From positions 3,976,867-4,040,866 of the forward strand of contig NZ_CP065915.1 of assembly GCF_016134045.1 (NCBI RefSeq): DNA of 64,000 nt, written 5' to 3'. Source of the stretch: Pelagovum pacificum. Lineage in GTDB: Bacteria > Pseudomonadota > Alphaproteobacteria > Rhodobacterales > Rhodobacteraceae. Shown here in pieces: positions 18,129-27,058 of this stretch (the stretch's first letter is position 1; every line of letters starts with the position of its first letter). The notes beneath the pieces were generated by a model, which saw only the letters and a program-made list of their open reading frames with translations, was not told the DNA's origin and ran no database searches. Position numbers and translations under genes: made by a program.

Positions 18129-18878
18129 TCAGACCGAGAGCAGGCCGCGCGTGAGCGCCAGCGAGAGCGCCTGGTCCGTCGTTTCCGCCCGCATCCGGCG
18201 CGAGGCAGAGCGGATCAGGCGGACCACGTCCGGCTCTGTCAGGGAGAGCGTTTCGGCGATCAGCGCAACATTGTAGCCGTTCACGAGGTAGGAGAGCACG
18301 TCGCGCTCCGCCGGGTCGAGGTCGCTCCACCCCGATCCGAAGGCGAGACCGTCACGCGCCGACCCGTCCGGTGGGGTGAGGCTGTGGGTCAGCATCGCGG
18401 ACACAGCGCTCAGCGCCCGTTCGGTGCCGGGGCCGAACATGTCCGTGGGATCGTCGCGGCAACTGAAGACGAGGCACTTGCCGGCGGTGCCTTCGAACCA
18501 GCTTCGGGTGATCATGTAGTTATAGCCGTGGGACATCATGCCGTCGTGCAGGGCGCCGTGCGTCCGATCCGGACCTGCGGCTGCCTCGAGCCCGGCAACA
18601 TCGTAGGTCCGCGGCGCGGTGCCAGCCATCGCGGCCCGCAACAGGGGGTCGGTCTGGTGGAAACCTTGCGCTCCGTAATCCTCGAGCCACCTGCTGTTCA
18701 TCGAACTTCGCATCCACGCGATCTGCTGGTCGGACCTGAGGAAGGCGCCCGCATTGACGGCGATTGCCCCGATCCGGTTCGCGACACGGTTGATGGCCGC
18801 CCAGGTATCGCCCTCTTGCTCGGCAACGGCGAGCACGTCGGCCGTGTCGATCAGCAAATTGGCGAAACGTGTCGTCAT
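18129..18878 (-). CDS. LuxR-family regulator with autoinducer-binding domain (LuxR solo)
   Basis: This is a 249-residue transcription factor. The N-terminal domain has Trp64, Tyr68 and Asp77 with exactly the spacing of the ligand-contacting Trp57, Tyr61 and Asp70 of TraR; the TraR Trp85 position is Tyr92 here. A LuxR helix-turn-helix occupies about 190-249 (LDPAERDVLSYLVNGYN...). The start at 18878 is chosen because the upstream in-frame part is Arg- and Pro-rich and looks non-coding. No luxI synthase is in the window, so it is a solo. It may respond to exogenous acyl-homoserine lactones or other ligands. Confidence 0.85.
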   Translation of the reverse strand: MTTRFANLLIDTADVLAVAEQEGDTWAAINRVANRIGAIAVNAGAFLRSDQQIAWMRSSMNSRWLEDYGAQGFHQTDPLLRAAMAGTAPRTYDVAGLEAAAGPDRTHGALHDGMMSHGYNYMITRSWFEGTAGKCLVFSCRDDPTDMFGPGTERALSAVSAMLTHSLTPPDGSARDGLAFGSGWSDLDPAERDVLSYLVNGYNVALIAETLSLTEPDVVRLIRSASRRMRAETTDQALSLALTRGLLSV

Positions 18879-19009
18879 CCTCGGGGTCGCAATTCTCACG
18901 TCGGGCCTGCGCGGGCCGGAGTGTGCTAAATCGTTGCCAAGGTGTCCAGAATTGCCCCGGAGGTCGCCTTTCCGGCGGGCGGGCTGTGAGGAAACGGCAA
19001 CGCGTCGGG

Positions 19010-19360
19010 TCAGCGCTGGAGGAATTCCACGCGATTGCCGAACGGGTCGGCGACGAAAAAGCGGCGCACATGGGGCAGGGACTCGTCCCATTGCGGCTCC
19101 ACCTCCGCCGCCAGCAGCCGGTCCGCGAGTTCATCGAGGGCATCGACGGCAAAGCAGGGATGCGCCTTGCGGGCGGGTAGGAACGGGTCCTCCACCCCGA
19201 GATGCAGTTGCGCCTCGCCGGAGCGGAACCAGACGCCGCCACGCGCGCGGAGCGGTTCGGGCTTCTCCATCTCCTCCATGCCGACGGCGCCGATCCAGAA
19301 AACGCGCGCCGTGTCCTCCTGCCCCTCGGGCATGGCGAGCTGAACGTGGTCGATGCGCAT
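19010..19360 (-). CDS. VOC family (glyoxalase-like) protein
   Basis: This small 116-residue protein has one vicinal-oxygen-chelate module, opening with the first metal-ligand block MRIDHVQLAMP and closing with FVADPFGNRVEFLQ. A His in the opening block and a Glu near the end are the likely metal ligands. It follows the hydrolase-like gene by 3 bases and is probably cotranscribed with it. Such proteins include glyoxalases, dioxygenases and antibiotic-binding proteins; the substrate cannot be read from sequence. Confidence 0.85.
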   Translation of the reverse strand: MRIDHVQLAMPEGQEDTARVFWIGAVGMEEMEKPEPLRARGGVWFRSGEAQLHLGVEDPFLPARKAHPCFAVDALDELADRLLAAEVEPQWDESLPHVRRFFVADPFGNRVEFLQR

Positions 19361-19363
19361 CTG

Positions 19364-20296
19364 TCAGCTGTCCTGCAGGAAGGTCATCACGCGCTGAACG
19401 ATCCTGTCGTGGTGTTCGGGGCGGGCGGACGGATCCTCACCGCAGATGGCGGCGGTGCTGCCGTCCTCCTCGAGGATCTGCGGTGCTTGCTCGGTGCAGG
19501 CGGGGAACGCGTCGACGGGGGAGAGGTCCGGCATCGCCTCGGTCCCGATCAGCTCGGGTGCGGGGCGCGGCCCGAGAGTCAGTACCAGCGCGGGGATTTC
19601 GGGCGTTCCGGCGAACATGTCGAGGTATTCGGCGCCAAGCGCGACGACGCTGCCGATGCGCTCATCCCGACGTGGCTCTGTCAGGGGGCCGCTGTCGATC
19701 TCGGCGAGGCTTGCGCCTTCCGCCTCGAACCAGAAGCAGTCGGGTGGGGGCAGGTCCGCATCGCAGGCTGCTCCGACCGAGGCGGCGTCGAGCGTCGCGC
19801 CGGCCAGTGACAGCACGGCGGTACCGCCGAGCGCAAAGCCGACTGCCGAGATGTCGTCCCGAAGTATGTCTTCGGACCAGTCTTCGTCCGCCAGAAGCGT
19901 GTCGAGTGCCGCGGTCAGGTCCTGCGGTCGGCGCCAGAGCTCGTCCAGTGCCGCGGCGGCCGAATCGGGCCGCGGCGCGTTCACTTCGACCGCGAGGTAT
20001 CCGGCATCGGCCAGCGCGGCGGCCAGCCAGGCGCCGGAATCATCCGCCGACCGCAGGCCACCGTGAGACAGCAGGACGAGCTCCACCGGACCGCCCGAAA
20101 GCGGCGCGTCGGGGATCGCCTCGTTTCCCTCGAAAACGGCATTCCCGCCGATCATCTCGGGCTCACCTTCGGTCGCGGGATACCAGAGAGACAGCGCAAG
20201 TGGCCGGTCGGAGTCGCCGGCGTCGAGCCTCGTGTGCCCGACCTGGGCGAACGCGGGCAGCGGCAGGAGAAGGGCGATGACGAGCAGGGTCTTCAT
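19364..20296 (-). CDS. Secreted alpha/beta-hydrolase-fold protein, dienelactone hydrolase-like, nucleophile replaced
   Basis: This 310-residue exported protein has a signal peptide of about 17 residues ending in AFA. The fold is that of predicted dienelactone hydrolases (the COG4188 type): LLSHGG near 76-80 for the oxyanion hole, then the nucleophile elbow, normally GHSFGG, which reads GFALGG at 153-158 here. Ala155 (codon at 19832-19834) replaces the catalytic Ser. A C-terminal HHDR still offers a candidate His. It is therefore either inactive, a binding protein, or uses a different chemistry. It lies between the phosphatase and the VOC gene on the same strand with short gaps. Confidence 0.75.
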   Translation of the reverse strand: MKTLLVIALLLPLPAFAQVGHTRLDAGDSDRPLALSLWYPATEGEPEMIGGNAVFEGNEAIPDAPLSGGPVELVLLSHGGLRSADDSGAWLAAALADAGYLAVEVNAPRPDSAAAALDELWRRPQDLTAALDTLLADEDWSEDILRDDISAVGFALGGTAVLSLAGATLDAASVGAACDADLPPPDCFWFEAEGASLAEIDSGPLTEPRRDERIGSVVALGAEYLDMFAGTPEIPALVLTLGPRPAPELIGTEAMPDLSPVDAFPACTEQAPQILEEDGSTAAICGEDPSARPEHHDRIVQRVMTFLQDS

Positions 20297-20312
20297 CGGT
20301 CGGTGTCCGTCG

Positions 20313-21086
20313 TCAGGCGTGGGGTGGTCGCAGCGGCTGGCGTCCGTCCTCGGTCAGGGTGAACCACTCGGAGCCGTCGAATACGCCGGGCACGAGGGGC
20401 CGTCCGTAGCCGGCGCCACCGTCGAAATCGATGCGGTTCCCGAAGTGTTCCGGCGTGTCGAGCGCGGTGTGGCCGTGGACCACGAGCTTCGGGAAGGGCG
20501 CGTCGTAGTCGAGGAAGCCATCGCGAATCCAGACGAGGTCTTCCTCGTCCTGCTCGTCGAGCGCGACGCCGGGCCGGATGCCGGCATGGACGAAGATATG
20601 CTCGTCCGTCTCGATCAGGCGGGGCCGGTCGGTCAGAAACTCGAGGTGTTCCGGCGGGACGGAGAGCCGGGCCGCCTGAACCAGCCGGTCGAGGTCGGGT
20701 TGCGGCACCGGGTCGAGCCCGTCGTCGAGCAAATGCTCAAGCGCCGCGTCGTCGATGTAGGAGGCCAGCGTGCGATTGCCGCCGAGGGCCGGGTGGAGCC
20801 AGCCCTTGCCGGAGCTGATCTGGCTGTCATGGACCTTCCCCTCGGTGACGAACTTGAGGAACATCCGGTCATGGTTTCCCAGCAGGAACTGCCAGTTGCG
20901 CCCCTCACGGTGCCCCTCGAACAGGCGCTGGATCACTGCACGGCTGTCAGGACCCCGGTCGACGTAATCGCCGAGGAAGATGATCTGCGCGTCCGGGCCG
21001 CCGTCGGCCTCGATCAGGGAAAGTGCGGTTTCGAGGGAAGAATTAAAGCCGTGGATGTCACCAACGGTATAGATGGGATCGGTCAA
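20313..21086 (-). CDS. Serine/threonine phosphatase-type metallophosphoesterase
   Basis: The protein carries the three phosphoesterase signatures in order: GDIHG, GDYVDRG and GNHD, followed by later His blocks (FVHAG and VHGHT). This is the PPP-type layout of bacterial PrpA/ApaH-like phosphatases, about 257 residues long. The start is uncertain. The frame is open for another 76 codons upstream, but conservation-like sequence begins at TDPIYTVGDIHG, so I chose the TTG at 21086, preceded by a weak AGGAC. The substrate could be phosphoproteins or dinucleotides such as Ap4A. Confidence 0.85.
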   Translation of the reverse strand: MTDPIYTVGDIHGFNSSLETALSLIEADGGPDAQIIFLGDYVDRGPDSRAVIQRLFEGHREGRNWQFLLGNHDRMFLKFVTEGKVHDSQISSGKGWLHPALGGNRTLASYIDDAALEHLLDDGLDPVPQPDLDRLVQAARLSVPPEHLEFLTDRPRLIETDEHIFVHAGIRPGVALDEQDEEDLVWIRDGFLDYDAPFPKLVVHGHTALDTPEHFGNRIDFDGGAGYGRPLVPGVFDGSEWFTLTEDGRQPLRPPHA

Positions 21087-21165
21087 TTCGGAACGGGTCC
21101 TGTTGTCAGTAGCGGGCTCGTGCCTCCCCAAGGCAAAGACTAGGGCGTAACGGGGAGGAGTCGAC

Positions 21166-21309
21166 GTGGCATCGGACAGAAGCATCGTGGACCACATCGT
21201 CACGCAGGCCGCAAGCGGCGGGGAGATGCGTGCGAACGCGATGTCGGGGGAATACGGGCTCTGTTGCGATGGGCGGATGGTAGCGCTGTTCTGTGACAAC
21301 CGCTTGTAG
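21166..21309 (+). pseudogene. Remnant of a TfoX N-terminal domain gene
   Basis: In a gap between two minus-strand genes, a GTG at 21166 with a good GGGAGGAG site 5 bases upstream opens a 47-codon frame ending ...GEYGLCCDGRMVALFCDNRL and then TAG at 21307. This closely follows the TfoX N-terminal pattern (MFGxYGL, then DGxMxAL, then DxxLYLK). The stop falls where the family has its Tyr or Phe, and the frame continues afterwards with LTP and AAGR, as if the TAG arose from a Tyr codon. The rest of the domain is missing because the DMT transporter's 3' end begins at 21354. I read it as a decayed gene; a short functional peptide is less likely. Confidence 0.55.
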
Positions 21310-21353
21310 CTCACGCCGAGGAGCTCGGCGGCCGGGCGCAGGAGGAAAGGGCG

Positions 21354-22241
21354 TCAGGACGGCCGGCGTGTCGTGGGCCAGACTTCGAGGATACCCGCGA
21401 TCAGGACCAATGCACCGCCGGCGATCTCGAGCGGGTGCAGGTGCTCTGCGGCGAGTACGGCGGCAGACACCGCGCCGACCAGAACTTCGGCCATGAGCAG
21501 GATACCGACGCGGGCAGGCTCCAGCCGGACGGTCGCCCACATCAGGCCACCGATCGACAGCGCCCACCACGCGATGCCGGTGCCGATGGCGATGGCGGCG
21601 AGGGCCGCCGCGTCGCGCGGCGGCTCGACCGGCAACGGCTCGAGCAAAGGCGCCATGAGCAGCGTCGCGAGGACCGCACCGACGACGAAGACAAAGGCCG
21701 AGGGCACGGGATCGAGGCTGGACCGAGTGCGGATACCGGTCGTCGCGACGGACCAGAGGATGCCGGAGACCAGCCCCATCCACTCGCCCGCGCTGCGTGG
21801 GATCGGCGCGTTGCCCTCCGCGCCAAGCATCACCAGCAGCCCGAGAAGGCCGACGACGATCGCGAGCAGGCGCATCCGCGTCGTCCGCCAGCCCATCAGG
21901 TAGCGCCCGATCAGGGTGCTCCAGACCGGCGTGAGGAAGTAGAGGAGGATCACGATCGCCACGCGCCCGTAGACGAAAGCGACGGAGTAGAGAGCGAAGG
22001 CCGCCCCGCCGAGCGCGATGGAAGCCAGCGCCACTGGCCCGGCCCGTCGGATGGCGGTCCGGTGGCGCAGCGCGAGCGGCAGCAGCGCGAGCGCAGCAGC
22101 GGCGGTGATGGCGAGCGTGCCCCATGCCCCGGGCAGGCCGGCGTCGGTCAGGTGGCGCACCGGCAGCCAGTAGAACCCCCAGAAGGTGCCCGTCACGAAG
22201 ACGATGAGGGTGGCGAGGCGCGTGGTCCGGTCGGTCTGCAT
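21354..22241 (-). CDS. DMT family transporter (two EamA domains)
   Basis: This 295-residue inner-membrane protein has ten predicted helices in two EamA halves. The first half opens at LATLIVFVTGTFWGFYWLPV and the second begins after a loop near residue 150 (GEWMGLVSGILWSVAT). It belongs to the drug/metabolite exporter superfamily; the substrate is unknown. The frame also has an ATG at 22292, but the 22241 ATG places the first helix nearer the N-terminus. It lies downstream of the serA terminator, so it is probably transcribed separately from the ser operon. Confidence 0.85.
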   Translation of the reverse strand: MQTDRTTRLATLIVFVTGTFWGFYWLPVRHLTDAGLPGAWGTLAITAAAALALLPLALRHRTAIRRAGPVALASIALGGAAFALYSVAFVYGRVAIVILLYFLTPVWSTLIGRYLMGWRTTRMRLLAIVVGLLGLLVMLGAEGNAPIPRSAGEWMGLVSGILWSVATTGIRTRSSLDPVPSAFVFVVGAVLATLLMAPLLEPLPVEPPRDAAALAAIAIGTGIAWWALSIGGLMWATVRLEPARVGILLMAEVLVGAVSAAVLAAEHLHPLEIAGGALVLIAGILEVWPTTRRPS

Positions 22242-22302
22242 GAACCGCGAATATCCTGCCGCGAAATCGGCATCAACGGCGCTCTGAAGCATGGGGGAGA
22301 CA

Positions 22303-22334
22303 AGAAAAAAGACCGGACCCTCGCGGGCCCGGCC
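22303..22334 (-). terminator. Rho-independent terminator of the serC-serA operon
   Basis: Read on the minus strand, a 10-bp stem GGCCGGGCCC / GGGTCCGGTC (with two G-T pairs) closes a GCGA tetraloop and is followed by TTTTTTCTT. It lies 31 bases after the serA stop. This is a textbook intrinsic terminator. Confidence 0.85.
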
Positions 22335-22364
22335 TTCCTTCGCCGTCTGAAAAAGGGAGGAGGA

Positions 22365-23957
22365 TCAGACGTCGAAGACGAGGGGGCGCACCTGCTGGAA
22401 CTTGCCGGTGGCCTTGAGCTCTTCGACCGCTTTCGCGGGTACGACGTCATCGACATAGAGAAGCGCGATCGCCTCGCCCTTCTCCGCGGAGCGGCCGAGG
22501 GTGAAGTTGGCGATGTTCACGCCGTTGCTGCCGAGCGTGGTGCCGAGCGTCCCGATGATGCCGGGAAGGTCGGTGTTGGTGGTGTAGATCATGTGGCGGC
22601 CCACCTCCGCGTCGAGGTTGATGCCCTTGATCTGGATAAAGCGCGGCTTGCCGTCACTGAACACGGTGCCGCCGATGGAGCGTTCGCGCTGCGTCGTGAC
22701 GACCGTCACCTTGATGTAGCCCTCGAACGCGCCGGACTGGTCCTGCTTGGTCGTCGAGATGCGCACGCCGCGCTCTTTGGCGATGACCGGGGCGGAGACC
22801 ATGTTCACGTCGGGGTTAGTCACCTTCATGATGCCGGACACGACGGAAGACGTCAGCGCCGAGAGGTTCATCTCGGATGCCTGACCGTCGAACAGGATGT
22901 TGATCGCCTTGATCGGCTCGTCCGTCATCTGGCCGATGAAGTTGCCGAGGTGGCCGGCGAGCTTGATCCAAGGGCCCATGACCTTCGCCTCTTCCGCGGT
23001 GACGGAGGGCATGTTGAGCGCGTTCTGCACCGCGCCGGTGAGCAGGTAGTCGGACATCTGTTCGGCGACCTGCAGGGCGACGTTTTCCTGCGCTTCGGAC
23101 GTCGCGGCGCCGAGGTGCGGCGTGCAGACGACGTTGGGCAGGTTGAAGAGCGGGTTTTCCTTCGCCGGTTCCTCGGCGAAGACGTCGAAGGCCGCGCCGG
23201 CGACGTGGCCGTCCTTGAGCGCCTCGGCAAGCGCTGCCTCGTCCACCAGGCCGCCGCGTGCGCAGTTGATGATCCGCACGCCTTTCTTGGTCTTGGCGAT
23301 GTTTTCCTTGCTCAGGATGTTCTTGGTCTGGTCGGTCAGCGGCACGTGCAGCGTGATGAAGTCGGCGCGCTTGAGCAGGTCCTCGAGCTCGACCTTCTCG
23401 ACGCCGAGTTCGGCGGCGCGATCGTCCGACAGGAACGGGTCGTAGGCGACGACCTTCATCCGCAGGCCGACGCCGCGGGTGCAGACGATGCCGCCGATGT
23501 TGCCGGCCCCGATCACGCCGAGCGTCTTGCCGGTCAGCTCGACACCCATGAACTTGGACTTCTCCCACTTGCCGGCGTGGGTGGAGGCGGAGGCCTCGGG
23601 GATCTGGCGGGCGACGGCGAACATCATCGCGATGGCGTGCTCCGCCGTCGTGATCATGTTCCCGAAGGGCGTGTTCATCACGATGATGCCCTTGCGGGAC
23701 GCCTCGGGGATGTCGACGTTGTCGACGCCGATGCCGGCGCGGCCGATGACCTTGAGGTTGTCGGCGGCGGCGATGATCTTTTCCGTGACCTTGGTCGCGG
23801 AGCGGATGGCGAGGCCGTCATACTGGCCGATCACCTCGAGGAGCTTGTCCTTGTCCTTGCCGAGGTCGGGCTGGAAGTCGACGTCGATGCCCCGATCCTT
23901 GAAGATCTGAACGGCGGCGTCGGAGAGTTTGTCGGAGATGAGAACGCGGGGGGCCAT
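22365..23957 (-). CDS. serA: D-3-phosphoglycerate dehydrogenase
   Basis: SerA oxidises 3-phosphoglycerate to 3-phosphohydroxypyruvate, the first step of serine synthesis. The protein has 530 residues, the long form with an intervening domain and a C-terminal ACT domain (from about 455, beginning GRHMIYTTNTDLPGIIGTLG). The nucleotide-binding motif is GVIGAGNIGG near 150, and the catalytic Arg, Glu and His lie in the CARGGLVDE to TPHLGA stretch. The ATG at 23957 follows AAGGACC; an upstream ATG is less likely. It is downstream of serC in the same operon. Confidence 0.96.
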   Translation of the reverse strand: MAPRVLISDKLSDAAVQIFKDRGIDVDFQPDLGKDKDKLLEVIGQYDGLAIRSATKVTEKIIAAADNLKVIGRAGIGVDNVDIPEASRKGIIVMNTPFGNMITTAEHAIAMMFAVARQIPEASASTHAGKWEKSKFMGVELTGKTLGVIGAGNIGGIVCTRGVGLRMKVVAYDPFLSDDRAAELGVEKVELEDLLKRADFITLHVPLTDQTKNILSKENIAKTKKGVRIINCARGGLVDEAALAEALKDGHVAGAAFDVFAEEPAKENPLFNLPNVVCTPHLGAATSEAQENVALQVAEQMSDYLLTGAVQNALNMPSVTAEEAKVMGPWIKLAGHLGNFIGQMTDEPIKAINILFDGQASEMNLSALTSSVVSGIMKVTNPDVNMVSAPVIAKERGVRISTTKQDQSGAFEGYIKVTVVTTQRERSIGGTVFSDGKPRFIQIKGINLDAEVGRHMIYTTNTDLPGIIGTLGTTLGSNGVNIANFTLGRSAEKGEAIALLYVDDVVPAKAVEELKATGKFQQVRPLVFDV

Positions 23958-23998
23958 GATGGTGGTCCTTTGATATGGGGGGCCGGTGCGCACCAAGG

Positions 23999-24020
23999 GC
24001 GCACCCTACGTAGGGTGCGC
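23999..24020. repeat. Perfect 22-bp palindrome between serC and serA
   Basis: The sequence GCGCACCCTAC followed by its exact reverse complement forms a 22-bp palindrome. It is flanked by further GGTGCGCACC (23985-23994) and TGCGCACC units. It sits in the 92-base gap between serC and serA. It could be a dispersed REP-like element, common between genes in Rhodobacterales, or an mRNA hairpin that sets the serA to serC ratio. No T-run follows, so it is not a standard terminator. Confidence 0.7.
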
Positions 24021-24049
24021 GTTCAATGCGCACCCCGGGGCTGGAAAGA

Positions 24050-25204
<1,155 letters not shown>

Positions 25205-25250
25205 TATCTGATACCCTCTCAGATATACGCCCCTCGTTGGGGAGGGGTGT
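25205..25250 (-). promoter_or_regulatory. Structured serC leader (serC RNA motif) with the RBS in a hairpin loop
   Basis: On the minus strand, two hairpins precede serC. The distal one is CCCCTC-CCCAAC-GAGGGG (25230-25247). The proximal one is TATCTGA-GAGGGTA-TCAGATA (25205-25225); its loop carries the likely ribosome-binding site GAGGG and its base touches the ATG. The CCCTC of the distal hairpin could instead pair with the GAGGG loop, giving two exclusive states. A serC leader motif at this position has been described by comparative genomics in Alphaproteobacteria (the Rfam serC family, from memory). The ligand or trigger is unknown to me. Confidence 0.7.
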
Positions 25251-25260
25251 CCCACGGACG

Positions 25261-25289
25261 CAGATACGGGCCCTCGGATCGCCTTACAA
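25261..25289 (-). promoter_or_regulatory. Candidate serC promoter
   Basis: On the minus strand, TTGTAA (25284-25289) and TATCTG (25261-25266) are separated by 17 bases. They match the sigma-70 -35 and -10 consensus at 4 and 3 of 6 positions. Transcription from here would start just before the distal leader hairpin, which fits a short structured 5' UTR. Confidence 0.35.
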
Positions 25290-25462
25290 GGACTAATCCC
25301 GCGAGAGGCGGCACTTTGACGGCTGACTGCGGCGCGTCGCTGGCGCCTATCGGAAACTTGTGCACTCTGCCGCTCGCTCGGTCTTAATTTCAGTCAGGCG
25401 CGGCAGGTGGGCTTGCGATTCCCCCGGTCATCGCGCTTTGAGGAGGGCAGGAGGATGCGCCG

Positions 25463-26332
25463 ATGCAGACCGTAACCCTGATCTCCCGTCCCGGCGGACT
25501 GAGTGCGCCGCTTGTCGAGTCCCTGCGCAACGCGTGGGGCGGCGGTGATGCCGTCTGGCTGTCGCCCGACGAGGCGGCGGAGTTCCCGGTTCTGCGACTT
25601 GCCGACAACTTCTGGCAGGTCTGGGAGGATCTTCAGGGCGAGGGCGTCGACCTTTGCGCACAGACCACGGGGCACCGGCGCCGCAAGCTGCTGATCGCCG
25701 ACATGGACAGCACCATGATCGCGCAGGAATGTATCGACGAACTGGCCGACGCGGCCGGTGTCGGCGACCAGGTGAAAGAGATCACGGCCCGCGCGATGAA
25801 CGGCGAGCTCGACTTCGAAGGGGCGTTGATCGAACGGGTCGCACTGCTGGAGGGGCTGCCGGAGACCGTGATCGACGACGTGCTCGACTCGCGCATCACC
25901 GATGCGCCGGGCGGCGTGACGCTGCTCTCCACCATGCGGGCCAAGGGGGCGTTCAGCCTGCTCGTGTCGGGCGGGTTCACCGCCTTCGCCGGGCCGGTGG
26001 CCGAGCGGATCGGTTTTGACGACCATCAGGCGAACGAGCTTCTGGCCCGGGAAGGCAAGCTGACGGGCGACGTGGCGCGACCGATCCTGGGCCGGGAGGC
26101 GAAGGTCGAGGCGCTGCGCACCGCGGCCCGCCGGCACGGGATCGGGCCGGAGGACGTGCTCGCCGTCGGCGACGGGGCCAACGACCTCGGCATGTTGTCG
26201 GTCGCCGGGACCGGGGTCGCGATGCATGCCAAGCCGGCCGTGCAGGCGGAGTGCGATCTGCGGATCAACCATGGCGACCTGACGTCACTTTTGTTTTTGC
26301 AGGGCTACGCGCGCTCCGAGTTCCTTGGATGA
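25463..26332 (+). CDS. serB: Phosphoserine phosphatase
   Basis: SerB hydrolyses O-phosphoserine to serine, the last step of the pathway. The protein has 289 residues: an N-terminal domain of about 70 residues, then a HAD phosphatase domain with nucleophile Asp80 and Asp82 in ADMDST, the SGGF motif with its Ser, a lysine in the LGREAK segment, and GDGANDLGML as the closing metal-binding motif. It diverges from serC-serA with a shared 258-base control region, so the whole serine route is in one place. Confidence 0.95.
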   Translation: MQTVTLISRPGGLSAPLVESLRNAWGGGDAVWLSPDEAAEFPVLRLADNFWQVWEDLQGEGVDLCAQTTGHRRRKLLIADMDSTMIAQECIDELADAAGVGDQVKEITARAMNGELDFEGALIERVALLEGLPETVIDDVLDSRITDAPGGVTLLSTMRAKGAFSLLVSGGFTAFAGPVAERIGFDDHQANELLAREGKLTGDVARPILGREAKVEALRTAARRHGIGPEDVLAVGDGANDLGMLSVAGTGVAMHAKPAVQAECDLRINHGDLTSLLFLQGYARSEFLG

Positions 26333-26396
26333 CACCCATCTGCAACCCACATGAGAACTGTGGGACCGTGATGTGTCGCCACGCTTGTCGGAACTG

Positions 26397-26425
26397 AACT
26401 GTCCAGTTTAAGGTTATCGGACAGT
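26397..26425. promoter_or_regulatory. Candidate operator for the adjacent TetR regulator
   Basis: Two dyads overlap just upstream of the TetR gene: AACTG-TC-CAGTT (26397-26408), and ACTGTCC (26398-26404) paired with GGACAGT (26419-26425) at a 14-base gap. TetR-family repressors usually bind such palindromes in their own promoters, so autoregulation is likely. The binding site has not been tested. Confidence 0.45.
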
Positions 26426-26437
26426 ATGGAGGTCGCG

Positions 26438-27058
26438 ATGCCGGACGGCAGCAGCTCTACGATCAAGAAGGGACGGAAGTTCGACCAGGTGCTCGAGGGC
26501 GCCCGGGAGGTCTTTACCGCCGACGGATTCGAGGGCGCGAGCGTGGACGATATCGCGCGGGCGGCCAACGTCTCCAAGGCGACGCTCTATTCCTACTTCC
26601 CGGACAAGCGTCTGCTGTTCCTTGAAGTCGTGAAGCGCGAATGTTCGCGGCAGGCCTGCATGGCCGAGACCGAGATCGACGTGAAACAGCCGATCGCCGG
26701 CGTGCTGACAGAACTTGCGCACATGATGGTCGGCATGGTCGTATCGAATTTCGGTCAGGGCGTGTTCCGGATCTGCGTTGCCGAAAGCGAACGCTTCCCG
26801 CAGCTCGGCCAGGAATTCTACGAGAGCGGCCCGGCCATGGGGCGGCGCAAGCTGTGCGACCTGCTGGAACTCGGCATCTCGCGCGGGGAGCTCGCGATCG
26901 ACGACATCGAACTTGCCGCCGATCAGTTTCAGGAACTCTGCAAGGCAGACCTCTTCGCGCGGATGATCTTTACCGGGCAACGGTCTTTCGCGCCCGACCG
27001 GATCGAGCGCGTGGTGAATGGCGCAGTGACGACCTTCATGGCGCGCTACGGCGCCTAG
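26438..27058 (+). CDS. TetR/AcrR family transcriptional regulator
   Basis: This 206-residue regulator has the N-terminal TetR helix-turn-helix at about 15-60 (FTADGFEGASVDDIARAANVSKATLYSYFPDK), followed by an all-helical ligand domain with a C-terminal part typical of AefR-like members. The ATG at 26438 is preferred over that at 26426 because GGAGG lies 5 bases before it. It converges with the NYN gene (4-base overlap). No efflux or enzyme gene is directly adjacent, so its target is not evident beyond itself. Confidence 0.9.
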   Translation: MPDGSSSTIKKGRKFDQVLEGAREVFTADGFEGASVDDIARAANVSKATLYSYFPDKRLLFLEVVKRECSRQACMAETEIDVKQPIAGVLTELAHMMVGMVVSNFGQGVFRICVAESERFPQLGQEFYESGPAMGRRKLCDLLELGISRGELAIDDIELAADQFQELCKADLFARMIFTGQRSFAPDRIERVVNGAVTTFMARYGA

